Below are positions 1 through 6,902 of a DNA stretch of 12,431 bases, in pieces. This DNA is from Limnoraphis robusta CS-951 (GTDB lineage Bacteria > Cyanobacteriota > Cyanobacteriia > Cyanobacteriales > Microcoleaceae): the NCBI RefSeq assembly GCF_000972705.2, contig NZ_LATL02000328.1, positions 1-12,431 on the forward strand, given 5' to 3'. Below the pieces are notes generated by a model. The model had not been told where the DNA came from, did no database searches, and was given only the letters and a program-made list of their open reading frames with translations. The position numbers were made by a program, and so were the translations under genes. Numbering within the stretch: the first letter of the stretch is position 1; each line of letters begins with the position of its first letter.

Positions 1-14
1 TTTGATGCACCCTA

Positions 15-1856
15 CTACTGAGGAGAATTAGAAGAATTGGGAGAATTGTTAACATTAAAAGTTTGCCAAGAGTGAATCGCTTGTACAATAAAATGACCAA
101 TCGGGCGATTAATTGCTTGTTCAATCTTTTGACAATTTTCTGAAGTTAAAGTCTCAATCAAACTTTGTTTTAAAACCGGATCACTTTCGAGTTGTTCGAC
201 AATTTCCGCCGCCGCTTTCATCTGTTCAGACGTTGTATTAATCGGATAAACCGCTTCTATTTCTTGGATAAACTGTTCAATCACTGACACAATAGCCGCT
301 AAATTAGTAGGCAGTTTATTAGGAGTTTCCGGGGCTTCTTTTGGTGAATGATCAACCCTTGTCGAATTGAGAGAATTGTCGCGATTTTCAGCTTCTAGAA
401 TATCTCTTTCTCCTTTGAGAGAAACTTGAACAATTGTTCCTGAAAATTCGGAAGGGTTATCTTCGGAATCTAAAATCGTCGAGTACCAACTTTGTTTACT
501 TTGCAAGAACGAACGAATAATAGCTGTAAATTGCTGGGGTTTTAAAGTTTTACTCCAATCAGTTGGTTGACGATAGGGATTTGGATCATCACTATTTTCA
601 GCCGGAAGACGCAAAAACAAATAATCACAAGTAATATTTCTCAGTTGAGTCGTTAACGTAATACCCCAATCTTGAATAAAAGCCCCCGTTAACGTTGAAC
701 CATTCAGATTGGCTTGACTTAATTTCGTTCTCACCAGTTTAGCTTTGGATAAATCAACCCCTTTTAAATTAGTCGAACTGAGATTAGCCCCAATAAAACT
801 CGCCTTTGTTAAATTAGCATTTTGTAAGTTCAGTCCCCGCAAATCTTGATAATCAAAATTCTGGTTTTCGCCTAGACCTGTTTGCAACAATTCCCGAATT
901 TGAGTATTTTCTAAATAAGTATTTCCGCATCGTACCTGATCCAGTTGCTTCGCCCCCCGCCAACGTGTGCGCGTCAATTTAGCTTGGCGAAAATCAGCAC
1001 TTTTCAAGATAGCATTGGTAAAACTAGCATCCGTTAAATCCGTATTGCGAAAATTTGTTCCGCCCGTCGCTGCTAAATTAACCGCCAAGTTGTGAATTAA
1101 AACATATTTTTGATCCCCTTGAATCCCCCGCCAACCGATATAATCAAACCAAAACGTTACTAAAACAGATATTGCGATCGCCATCGCACTCACCCCTCCC
1201 GAAATATAACCCGCAATGGCACTCGCAATCGCCGCCACCATCAATACTTTCGCCACACTCATCACCCAGGCTATACGTTCAGCAATCACAAAAATCACCC
1301 CAAAAGCGACGGCTGACGCAAACAGAATCGCCCCCGCAAACCCCGCTAACACCCCCGCAATTGCCAATGTACCCAGCAAGGTGACGACATTCGCTAGTCC
1401 AGACACCACCCCGATAATAATCCCGACAACGGCAATTTCGATCGCATCAACAAACGCTCCCCAACCCCGTTCAATTCCCCGACGCCCCGCAATCAAAACC
1501 AGTACCAGCATTAAGGCCAGAGCCGCCCAACCCGTGTTAGAGTCTTCGGGAGTAGACATATTGAAAAACACCAAGACAAAATAACCCACTAGCACCAAAG
1601 CCAGTCCCAACAGAACCAACAACAACCAGGCCACCCCCGAAACGATGATCATCCAAACTTTAGGAAGTCCAGCTTTCACGCCTCGAAACTTCACTTCAGA
1701 CAAAGTTGCGCCTTGGAAATTCGTCCCTTGGATATCGGCATAGCTAAAGTCTGCACCGGACAAATTTTGACCTTGTAAGGATTGACGACGGAGGTTTTGA
1801 CCTCGAAAGTCTCTACGACCTTGGGCATAAAGCTGCAACACCTGGGGGCCTTTCAT
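15..1856 (-). CDS. Pentapeptide-repeat membrane protein (repeat - TM core - repeat)
   Basis: A 613-residue protein, function not recognised beyond its family. Residues about 16-60 form a first pentapeptide-repeat block (A(D/N)LxX pattern, e.g. NLSGADFSYADIQGTNFQGA). Residues about 67-240 are a long hydrophobic region with several predicted membrane helices. Residues about 266-395 form a second repeat block (e.g. LRGLNLQNANLTKASFIGAN). The rest is a polar linker and a helical, acidic domain (about 515-600) ending in an Asn/Ser-rich tail. Pentapeptide repeats fold as right-handed quadrilateral beta-helices and usually serve as scaffolds; the membrane core suggests that both helices are anchored to a membrane. 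The ATG is secure: an in-frame TGA lies four codons upstream, although no good Shine-Dalgarno sequence is visible. It diverges from the response regulator across a palindrome-rich spacer. Family assignment is firm; the biological role is unknown. Confidence 0.9.
   Translation of the reverse strand: MKGPQVLQLYAQGRRDFRGQNLRRQSLQGQNLSGADFSYADIQGTNFQGATLSEVKFRGVKAGLPKVWMIIVSGVAWLLLVLLGLALVLVGYFVLVFFNMSTPEDSNTGWAALALMLVLVLIAGRRGIERGWGAFVDAIEIAVVGIIIGVVSGLANVVTLLGTLAIAGVLAGFAGAILFASAVAFGVIFVIAERIAWVMSVAKVLMVAAIASAIAGYISGGVSAMAIAISVLVTFWFDYIGWRGIQGDQKYVLIHNLAVNLAATGGTNFRNTDLTDASFTNAILKSADFRQAKLTRTRWRGAKQLDQVRCGNTYLENTQIRELLQTGLGENQNFDYQDLRGLNLQNANLTKASFIGANLSSTNLKGVDLSKAKLVRTKLSQANLNGSTLTGAFIQDWGITLTTQLRNITCDYLFLRLPAENSDDPNPYRQPTDWSKTLKPQQFTAIIRSFLQSKQSWYSTILDSEDNPSEFSGTIVQVSLKGERDILEAENRDNSLNSTRVDHSPKEAPETPNKLPTNLAAIVSVIEQFIQEIEAVYPINTTSEQMKAAAEIVEQLESDPVLKQSLIETLTSENCQKIEQAINRPIGHFIVQAIHSWQTFNVNNSPNSSNSPQ
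1174..1181. repeat. HIP1 octamer GCGATCGC (one of six in the window)
   Basis: This is the highly iterated palindrome abundant in many cyanobacterial genomes. Further exact copies start at 5919, 7679, 7968, 10037 and 10832. Five of the six lie inside genes and one is in the gap after cobS. It supports a cyanobacterial origin and is probably a methylation-related genome motif, not a local regulatory site. Confidence 0.9.
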
Positions 1857-1930
1857 GGGGCTGTCTCAATTTCTAAAGTTGGGCGATTATTCAAGAGGGG
1901 CAATCACTCCCTTCCCCAACAGAATAGCTG

Positions 1931-1950
1931 ATGAACAACAGTCTGTTCAT
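1931..1950. promoter_or_regulatory. Inverted repeat ATGAACA-N6-TGTTCAT, candidate operator
   Basis: The 7-base arms at 1931-1937 and 1944-1950 are exactly complementary. An inner dyad AACAG-T-CTGTT (1937-1947) overlaps the same site. It lies in the divergent spacer between the pentapeptide-repeat gene and the response regulator, where a dimeric regulator could act on either. No regulator is identified; the role is inferred from symmetry and position only. Confidence 0.4.
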
Positions 1951-1978
1951 GGCCGAGGTGAGTTGAAGTTCTCCGTCG

Positions 1979-1994
1979 TATGTGTTAACACATA
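1979..1994. promoter_or_regulatory. Perfect 16-base palindrome TATGTGTTAACACATA, candidate operator
   Basis: The sequence reads identically on both strands over 16 bases. It lies inside a wider weak stem, GCCGAG (1952-1957) with CTCGGC (2003-2008), which is followed by TTTTAT. It is about 65 bases upstream of the response-regulator start and 120 bases from the divergent gene. It could be a DNA operator or part of a leader hairpin; sequence alone does not decide. Confidence 0.45.
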
Positions 1995-2057
1995 ACCTAT
2001 GTCTCGGCTTTTATCAGCAATGATCGAGTCAGCAATGTTGCTCAAGATTGGTAGATT

Positions 2058-2483
2058 GTGAATTTTCAAAAGGATAATTTAAGAATTTTAATCGTTGAAG
2101 ATGACTACTTTTTAGCCAAGGGAATGGCGAAGTTAATTCAACGCCTGAGCGGTTTCAGAGTAAGCATTACTGACAAGTTAGATGAGGTTTTTCAACTTTG
2201 TCAGGGCAAAGAAGTCGATTTGATTATCATGGATATTCATCTACCGGAGGCTGATTACGAGAAGAAAAATGTGAGTGGCGTTGATATCTCTCGCTTCCTC
2301 AAGAGCAATCCTCAAACCGCTAAAATTCCGATTATTTTAATCACGGCTTATGCGGGTGAAAGTGAGCGTCAATCTCTGCTTGATTTTTCTAAAGCAGATG
2401 ACTTTTATCCCAAGCCGATTATAGATTATGATAATCTAGTGCAGAGTATTAATCGGCTCTGTGGACGCCAAGAAAGAAAATAG
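2058..2483 (+). CDS. Stand-alone response regulator receiver (CheY-like)
   Basis: A 141-residue single receiver domain with no output domain. All conserved positions are visible: the acidic pair D15/D16 in LIVEDDY, the phospho-accepting D59 in IIMDIHLP, T96 in LITAYA and K119 in FYPKP. It is expected to take a phosphoryl group from a histidine kinase and signal by protein-protein contact in the cytoplasm. A loop of about ten residues after the D59 strand (ADYEKKNVSG) is somewhat longer than usual. The start is a GTG: an in-frame TAG lies just upstream (2052-2054), and the next ATG would remove the first beta strand. No strong ribosome binding site is seen. No histidine kinase is encoded in the window, so the partner is unknown. 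Confidence 0.93.
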   Translation: MNFQKDNLRILIVEDDYFLAKGMAKLIQRLSGFRVSITDKLDEVFQLCQGKEVDLIIMDIHLPEADYEKKNVSGVDISRFLKSNPQTAKIPIILITAYAGESERQSLLDFSKADDFYPKPIIDYDNLVQSINRLCGRQERK

Positions 2484-2561
2484 GTATCCGTTGGTTTCAG
2501 GCGATTTAGGCGATCAGCCGAGAAATTGATTTCTTGAGGGTTTTATGAAACACATCACTAC

Positions 2562-2566
2562 AGGAG
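2562..2566 (+). promoter_or_regulatory. Shine-Dalgarno AGGAG that decides the GST start
   Basis: AGGAG precedes two consecutive ATG codons (2571 and 2574). Spacing is 4 bases to the first and 7 to the second, so the second ATG is the better start. Confidence 0.65.
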
Positions 2567-2573
2567 TCGAATG

Positions 2574-3134
2574 ATGCTAAAACTATACGGTGGCGCTTTT
2601 AGCCGCGCATCAATTGTTCAATGGTACTTAGAAGAAATCAGTGTTCCCTATGAGTTTGTCATGCTGGACATGAAAGCAGGCGCTCATCTTGAACCCGATT
2701 ATCTGACCATTAACCCCATCGGAAAGGTTCCTGCTATTGTCGATGGAGACGTTAAATTATGGGAATCAGGAGGAATTCTGCTCTATTTGGCAGACAAATA
2801 TGGTAATATTCCTGATTCTGCCGAAAAACGAGGTGAAATTTATCAATGGGTTTTGTTTGCGAATTCCACTCTTGCTAATGGTATTTTTCTAGAAGCAAAC
2901 CGGGAAAAAGAAACCCCTCGTTTGATGACTGCGCTTAACGATATTTTCCAAAAACAACCCTATATTATGGGAGATGAGTTTAATGTCGCGGATGTGGCTG
3001 TTGGGTCGATTTTAGCCTATATTCCGATGATGTTAAAGCTTGATTTAAGCGCGTACCCGGCTGTTATCGACTACACAAAGCGCGTTTGTGAACGACCCGC
3101 CTTCCAAAAAACAATTGGCGCTCGCAACACCTAA
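2574..3134 (+). CDS. Glutathione S-transferase family protein
   Basis: About 186 residues, short for a cytosolic GST and similar to the compact cyanobacterial forms. The N-terminal thioredoxin-like domain shows LYGGAFSRAS, with Tyr and Ser residues near the usual catalytic position. It also has the cis-proline loop GKVPAI and the ESGGILLYLADKY segment that contacts the gamma-glutamyl part of glutathione. The C-terminal helical domain has the conserved MGDEFNVADVAVGSIL helix (N-cap/hydrophobic staple). The family conjugates or reduces substrates with glutathione in the cytoplasm; the substrate here cannot be told. The gene sits 90 bases after the response regulator on the same strand. A strong hairpin plus T-tract lies just beyond its stop. 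A start one codon upstream is possible. Confidence 0.9.
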   Translation: MLKLYGGAFSRASIVQWYLEEISVPYEFVMLDMKAGAHLEPDYLTINPIGKVPAIVDGDVKLWESGGILLYLADKYGNIPDSAEKRGEIYQWVLFANSTLANGIFLEANREKETPRLMTALNDIFQKQPYIMGDEFNVADVAVGSILAYIPMMLKLDLSAYPAVIDYTKRVCERPAFQKTIGARNT

Positions 3135-3154
3135 AATCTCAAAAATCTAACTTG

Positions 3155-3241
3155 AGCTATCAGCGTTTTATTCAAACAACTGGTTATCCTCAGCCGAAGC
3201 GAGTCAATCAGCCAGTCACCTGAATAATCACGCTGATAGCT
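3155..3241 (+). terminator. Long three-tier hairpin with T-tract between gst and psbK
   Basis: AGCTATCAGCG (3155-3165) pairs perfectly with CGCTGATAGCT (3231-3241). Inside it, TTATTCA (3168-3174) pairs with TGAATAA (3221-3227) and ACTGG (3179-3183) with CCAGT (3212-3216). The plus strand runs straight into six Ts (3241-3246), as in a factor-independent terminator for the gst transcript. The same stem lies nine bases past the psbK stop, so it may also stop psbK transcription, although the T-tract on that side is weaker. At 87 bases it is much larger than a simple terminator. Confidence 0.7.
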
Positions 3242-3250
3242 TTTTTGTCT

Positions 3251-3388
3251 CTATCTAAATCCGACTGACGCTTGCCAAACAAAAGCCAACAGCAGGAAAA
3301 ACACGGGGATCACAGGCAAAATGTCAACAACCGGGCTAAAGATTGAATAAGCTTCCGGCAGTTTAGCCAACAGCAACGCTGCTTCCAT
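3251..3388 (-). CDS. psbK: Photosystem II reaction centre protein K
   Basis: A 45-codon gene encoding the small single-span subunit PsbK of photosystem II in the thylakoid membrane. The sequence starts [19 protein letters not shown] and ends [14 protein letters not shown]. The conserved core KLPEAY, the proline-rich VDILPVIPV turn and the C-terminal [10 protein letters not shown] are the family hallmarks. PsbK is made as a precursor, and removing the first eight residues here would leave a 37-residue chain beginning KLPEAY, the size known for the mature protein. A GAGG at 3400-3403 lies 11 bases before the ATG. It converges on gst. The reading frame is intact and full length. The next plausible same-strand housekeeping gene is tgt, more than 4 kb away. 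Confidence 0.97.
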   Translation of the reverse strand: MEAALLLAKLPEAYSIFSPVVDILPVIPVFFLLLAFVWQASVGFR

Positions 3389-3554
3389 GAATCAGTCTAC
3401 CTCACTAACTTTATTTTCATAATTTTCACGTATTTTAACATGAGGATCATCTTCTCACTGAATTTTCTCTAGCGAACAGGACTTGACCCCTCAACCCCGT
3501 TTTGGAACTGTCATGCTCAACAACGTCTTAACATCCTCTGTTCCCATGCGATGC

Positions 3555-3770
3555 TTAGGTTTTACGCTTTGACTCCTGAAACTCTAAAACCTCAGAGTAT
3601 AAACTTGCCACCGATTCTTGCTCAAAAAGCTGATCTTTAAGTTTCAGGTAATCTCCGCTACCCAAGTTACAAGCCGCCCAGAATCGAGCAACCTTCGACG
3701 GTTCCATGTTCGACAAAAGAATCCGCAACCCTTCATGTAAAACTTCTTGCTCACTCTTGACTTGAATCAT
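3555..3770 (-). CDS. Probable antitoxin partner of the PIN toxin
   Basis: A 71-residue protein (72 if the GTG at 3773 is used), MIQVKSEQEVLHEGLRILLS at its start. The pattern EGLRILLxxMEPSKVARFW...GSGDYLKLKDQLFEQESVxxLY resembles small bacterial proteins often encoded beside PIN-domain genes. No DNA-binding fold is obvious. Its ATG lies inside the toxin gene (20-base overlap), preceded by GGAG ten bases upstream, so translation of the two is probably coupled. The antitoxin role is inferred from size, overlap and partner, not from a recognised domain. The order, toxin first, is the reverse of the classical vapBC layout. A second frame just past its stop stays open (see findings), so a frameshifted longer ancestor is possible. 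Confidence 0.6.
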   Translation of the reverse strand: MIQVKSEQEVLHEGLRILLSNMEPSKVARFWAACNLGSGDYLKLKDQLFEQESVASLYSEVLEFQESKRKT

Positions 3771-4230
3771 CACTGTTTATCTCCAACACGAAATCGACTG
3801 GATTCACCACTTTCAACACTAACCCTGAACATTGATTGATTAGCCGTTTGTCACAGGTAATGAAATAGTCGCTATTCGCTGCTTCAGCACAAGCAACGTG
3901 TAACGCATCAATTGCCTTAAGTCCATTATGTTCCAATTGCTCGGCTCTCTGTCGGATTGCTTCATCTACTGTTTGTTTTGATTTAGCCATCTGAAGATAA
4001 AAAGTCATGGCTTCCTGCTTTATAAAATAGGGATTACGACTGTTTTCATAGTCCAGCACTGACGAACTAACCAAATCAATTATCTTTGCCTCTACCATTT
4101 GCAAAATGATGACAACAGCTTGTGACTCTAGAAAAATTTTAGGCTGAGTTTGATCATCAAATGGACGGTTATAAACACTGGTGTCTAGATATAGTTTGAT
4201 CATGCAGTTGCTTGGAACTTTTTCTCTCAC
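3751..4230 (-). CDS. PIN-domain ribonuclease toxin (VapC-like)
   Basis: A PIN-domain protein, 159 residues from the GTG or 150 from the internal ATG at 4203 (MIKLYLDTSVYN), which is the more family-typical start. The acidic metal-binding set is visible, numbering from the GTG: D16 in YLDTS, E62 in LDYENSR, D108 in KAIDALHVA and D127 in FITCDKRL. PIN toxins of this type cleave RNA with Mg2+ or Mn2+; the target RNA cannot be predicted. The downstream small gene overlaps its 3' end and probably encodes the antidote. The GTG at 4230 overlaps the TGA of an unidentified 21-codon open stretch reading into it, so the true N-terminus is uncertain. No clear Shine-Dalgarno sequence supports either start. 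The acidic residues look intact, so it may be active. Confidence 0.85.
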   Translation of the reverse strand: MREKVPSNCMIKLYLDTSVYNRPFDDQTQPKIFLESQAVVIILQMVEAKIIDLVSSSVLDYENSRNPYFIKQEAMTFYLQMAKSKQTVDEAIRQRAEQLEHNGLKAIDALHVACAEAANSDYFITCDKRLINQCSGLVLKVVNPVDFVLEINSDDSSQE

Positions 4231-4352
4231 TTGGCTGGCGGCAATATCGACTTCAGCTTTGGCAATTCAATGTCACTCAAATATGGGACTATTCACAGGG
4301 TCTACTTCCCGGTTAACCTATAAACACTGATCCTTTCAGCCAGGGTGACACC

Positions 4353-6212
4353 ATGACAACGCTTCAGCTTTCACCTTTGCAAGCAATCTTACGCAGTAGT
4401 TGGTCTGTCGTACAAGCGGCACCGAAAGCGATTTTTTTCTTTATTCTACTCAGTTTACTACAAAATGGCAGCCCAACACTGGTTTTATTTCTTGATAAAA
4501 CGATCATTGATGAAATTACTCGTTTATTACAAACGGGAACGATTTCAACCGAGCAAGTTTTAACAGCATTACTCTCAAATACCCTACTTTTAGGGAGTAT
4601 CATCAGTGTCATTGTTTTAAATTTGTCTATTGATGCCCTTTCTACGATTACCAATATTATTTTTTCAGGGTTAGAACAACGAGTTAAAGGTTATTTTCAG
4701 CATAAATTTTTTAATAAAGTCGCTACATTCGCCGATATTTCTCTGTTTGAAAACCCCGAACTTCTCAATCTTGTTCAACTGGCAGAAAAAGCCGTTGAAC
4801 GGTTGCAAACTCTGACGATGCTTTTGGGCATCGGTTTGATGGGAATTTTTATGCTGATTCCTGCGGTTGCTGTTTCTTTTACGATTGTTTGGTGGGTTCC
4901 ATTAATTGTTTTATTCGCATCCGCACCTGCGATTTATGTCAAGCTTTATTATGTTCGCAAAAGTTGGGATATTGAAAAAACTCAAGCCTCTGCTCATCGA
5001 GAAATGCAACTCTATAAAGAAATGCTAATCGCTCCTGAATATGCCAAAGAGTTACGTTTATTTGGGTTGCAAAATTTATTACTGGGTCGGTGGTTTAATT
5101 TATTTCATAACACTTTTAAGCAGATGGAAAAAATGCGAATCAAAGGAACAAGCCAAGTTTTATTTTGGTCTATTTTTGGTGAATTTGGAGCCGCTATTCC
5201 TTACATTTATGTAATTCTTGGTACTCTAGATCGAACCTACACCATTGGTGATTTAGCCCTTTATGCAGGATTAGTCATACAGTTACGTCGAGGTCTAAAT
5301 TTTCTCATGGGTAACTTATCTCAACTGTATGATGTTGCTTTAGGAACGGTTCCCCTCTTTCAACTCTTAGAATTAGAATCTAAACTGCAATTAAATACAA
5401 TTCAATCTTTATCAAACTCTTCATCTCCTCTAACTTTATCTTCTCCTAAAACCTCCGCAAAAATTCAACTTGAAAATGTTTCGTTTACCTATCCTAACAG
5501 CAACTTTACCAGTTTAAATAGGGTCAATCTAACCCTTTATCCCGGTCAAACTGTAGCATTAGTCGGTGAAAATGGAGCCGGAAAAACCACCCTTGCTAAA
5601 CTCTTATGTCGGCTTTATGATCCTGATTGTGGTAAAATACTTTGGAATGGTGAAGATTTACGAGGTTTTGAATTAGATGATTTACGTCAAAAAATTGCTG
5701 TTGTTTTACAAGATTACGCTCGTTTTCCTCTAACGGTTCGTGAAAACATCGCCTTTGGAAACTTAGAACAATTAAACTGCGATAGCGCACTTTTAACAGC
5801 CATTGAAAAAGCAGGAATGACTCGTAAAATTCACAGTCTACCTAAACAACTCGATACTCCCCTCGGAAAGCAGTTAGAAGGAGGTGTTGATCTCTCAGGT
5901 GGACAATGGCAAAGAATTGCGATCGCACGTTCATTGATACGTCAACCCCAAGCAGAATTATTGATTTTCGATGAACCGACAGCCGCCCTCGATCCCAAAA
6001 CAGAAGATGAAATTTATAAACTATTTGCCGATATTTCTCAAAATAAAACCGCAGTTGTTGTAACCCATCGACTCGCCCTCGCTAGAAATGCAGATGTGAT
6101 TATTGTGTTAGAACAAGGTAAAATTATAGAAACTGGAACTCATGCTCAACTCATGGAACTCGGTCAACAATATTATCAAATGTTCAACCGTCAAGCCAGT
6201 CATTATGTTTAA
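4353..6212 (+). CDS. ABC exporter half-transporter (membrane domain fused to ATPase)
   Basis: A 619-residue protein with an N-terminal membrane domain (hydrophobic segments near 25-48, 77-98, 157-200 and 268-315) and a C-terminal nucleotide-binding domain. Motifs: Walker A GENGAGKTT (405-413), Q-loop Q453, signature LSGGQ (514-518), Walker B LLIFDE (536-541), D-loop near 544-547 and switch His H572 in VTHRL. All catalytic residues are present. It belongs to the MdlB/ABC-B exporter class and should work as a homodimer or with another half-transporter in the cytoplasmic membrane. The stretch KELRLFGLQ in the intracellular loop is typical of bacterial peptide/lipid-type exporters. No peptidase domain, precursor peptide or biosynthetic gene is nearby, so the cargo is unknown. 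A weak AGGGTG precedes the ATG. Confidence 0.93.
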   Translation: MTTLQLSPLQAILRSSWSVVQAAPKAIFFFILLSLLQNGSPTLVLFLDKTIIDEITRLLQTGTISTEQVLTALLSNTLLLGSIISVIVLNLSIDALSTITNIIFSGLEQRVKGYFQHKFFNKVATFADISLFENPELLNLVQLAEKAVERLQTLTMLLGIGLMGIFMLIPAVAVSFTIVWWVPLIVLFASAPAIYVKLYYVRKSWDIEKTQASAHREMQLYKEMLIAPEYAKELRLFGLQNLLLGRWFNLFHNTFKQMEKMRIKGTSQVLFWSIFGEFGAAIPYIYVILGTLDRTYTIGDLALYAGLVIQLRRGLNFLMGNLSQLYDVALGTVPLFQLLELESKLQLNTIQSLSNSSSPLTLSSPKTSAKIQLENVSFTYPNSNFTSLNRVNLTLYPGQTVALVGENGAGKTTLAKLLCRLYDPDCGKILWNGEDLRGFELDDLRQKIAVVLQDYARFPLTVRENIAFGNLEQLNCDSALLTAIEKAGMTRKIHSLPKQLDTPLGKQLEGGVDLSGGQWQRIAIARSLIRQPQAELLIFDEPTAALDPKTEDEIYKLFADISQNKTAVVVTHRLALARNADVIIVLEQGKIIETGTHAQLMELGQQYYQMFNRQASHYV

Positions 6213-6241
6213 AAATCAAATATTTTCTATCAGCATCAAAA

Positions 6242-6300
6242 ACCTCTCCCCCTTCCCCTCTCCTGCTAGGAGAGGGGTGTCCGATAGGACGGGGAGAGGT
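6242..6300. repeat. Nested palindromic dispersed-type repeat
   Basis: ACCTCTCCCC (6242-6251) pairs perfectly with GGGGAGAGGT (6291-6300). Inside it CCCCTCTCCT (6255-6264) pairs perfectly with AGGAGAGGGG (6268-6277) around a GCT loop. The CT-rich/GA-rich composition differs from the AT-rich flanks. From memory, similar CCTCTCC...CTAGGAGAGGGG elements are scattered through cyanobacterial intergenic regions; this copy count cannot be checked here. Lying between the ABC gene and the GNAT gene, it could also slow or end transcription, but no T-tract follows directly. Confidence 0.75.
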
Positions 6301-6332
6301 CAGAATCTAGTTGTTTTTCTGCTTAAGATAAC

Positions 6333-6902
6333 ATGAGTATTTTATTTCAAACTGATCGTTTAATTATCCGCAACTGGGAACCGGAACAAGACGCCTCTCA
6401 AGCTTTTGAAATTTATGGTGATCCAGAGGTTATGTATTTTATTAGCCCGCCTTTAGAAACGGTAGAAATGGTTCGTTCTCGCCTACAAGAAAGAGTTGAA
6501 CAGGATAATATTCGCAAAAATGGAACAGGTTCTTGGGCTGTTATTGACAAAGAAACAGAAGAAATTGTGGGCGCTATTTTGCTGGTTTCTCTCCCGGATA
6601 ATGATGGAATTCCTACCACAAATTACGAGATTGGTTGGCATTTTCGCAAAGCCAGTTGGGGAAAAGGTTACGCCACCGAAGCCGCTCAAAAAATTCTGGG
6701 TTATGGCTTTACGATTTTACGTTTACCTGTTATTTATGCGGTTGTTAAGCCTGAAAATAGACGTTCAATTAACGTTACCCAACGACTGGGAATGAAACCG
6801 TTAGGCTTAACGAATGAATATTATGGAGTTGAATTGTCTTTGTTTAAGTTAGAAGACACCGATTATTATGAGCAAAAAAAGTCTATTGCAAGCAGAAATT
6901 AA
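6333..6902 (+). CDS. GNAT family N-acetyltransferase (RimJ/RimL-like)
   Basis: A 189-residue single-domain acetyltransferase. The N-terminus (TDRLIIRNWEPEQDA) is typical of the RimJ/RimL type. Motif A is clear at about residues 99-126, with the acetyl-CoA pyrophosphate-binding run RKASWGKGYATEAA, followed by motif B VVKPENRRSINVTQRLGM with the conserved Asn and Ser. The family moves an acetyl group from acetyl-CoA to an amine: a protein N-terminus, an antibiotic or a small metabolite. The acceptor cannot be predicted here. It follows the ABC exporter on the same strand after a 120-base spacer holding a palindromic repeat, so co-transcription is possible but not shown. Its stop overlaps that of the convergent Uma2 gene. 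No strong ribosome binding site is visible. Confidence 0.9.
   Translation: MSILFQTDRLIIRNWEPEQDASQAFEIYGDPEVMYFISPPLETVEMVRSRLQERVEQDNIRKNGTGSWAVIDKETEEIVGAILLVSLPDNDGIPTTNYEIGWHFRKASWGKGYATEAAQKILGYGFTILRLPVIYAVVKPENRRSINVTQRLGMKPLGLTNEYYGVELSLFKLEDTDYYEQKKSIASRN

Noticed and set aside
1172..1584. Two plus-strand open frames opposite the pentapeptide-repeat gene
   Set aside because: They lie antisense to the membrane-core coding region, have low-complexity Pro/Ser/Ala/Thr content and match no family.
2521..2534. Dyad AGAAAT-TG-ATTTCT before gst as an operator
   Set aside because: A short AT-rich near-palindrome with a two-base centre is common by chance, and nothing else supports it.
6213..6332. 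Precursor peptide gene beside the ABC exporter
   Set aside because: The spacer is filled by a palindromic repeat and has no short gene with a leader-like or cysteine-rich core, so a peptide-export cluster is not supported.
6413..6795. Alternative frames on both strands within the GNAT gene
   Set aside because: They overlap a gene with clear acetyltransferase motifs and have no recognisable motifs themselves.
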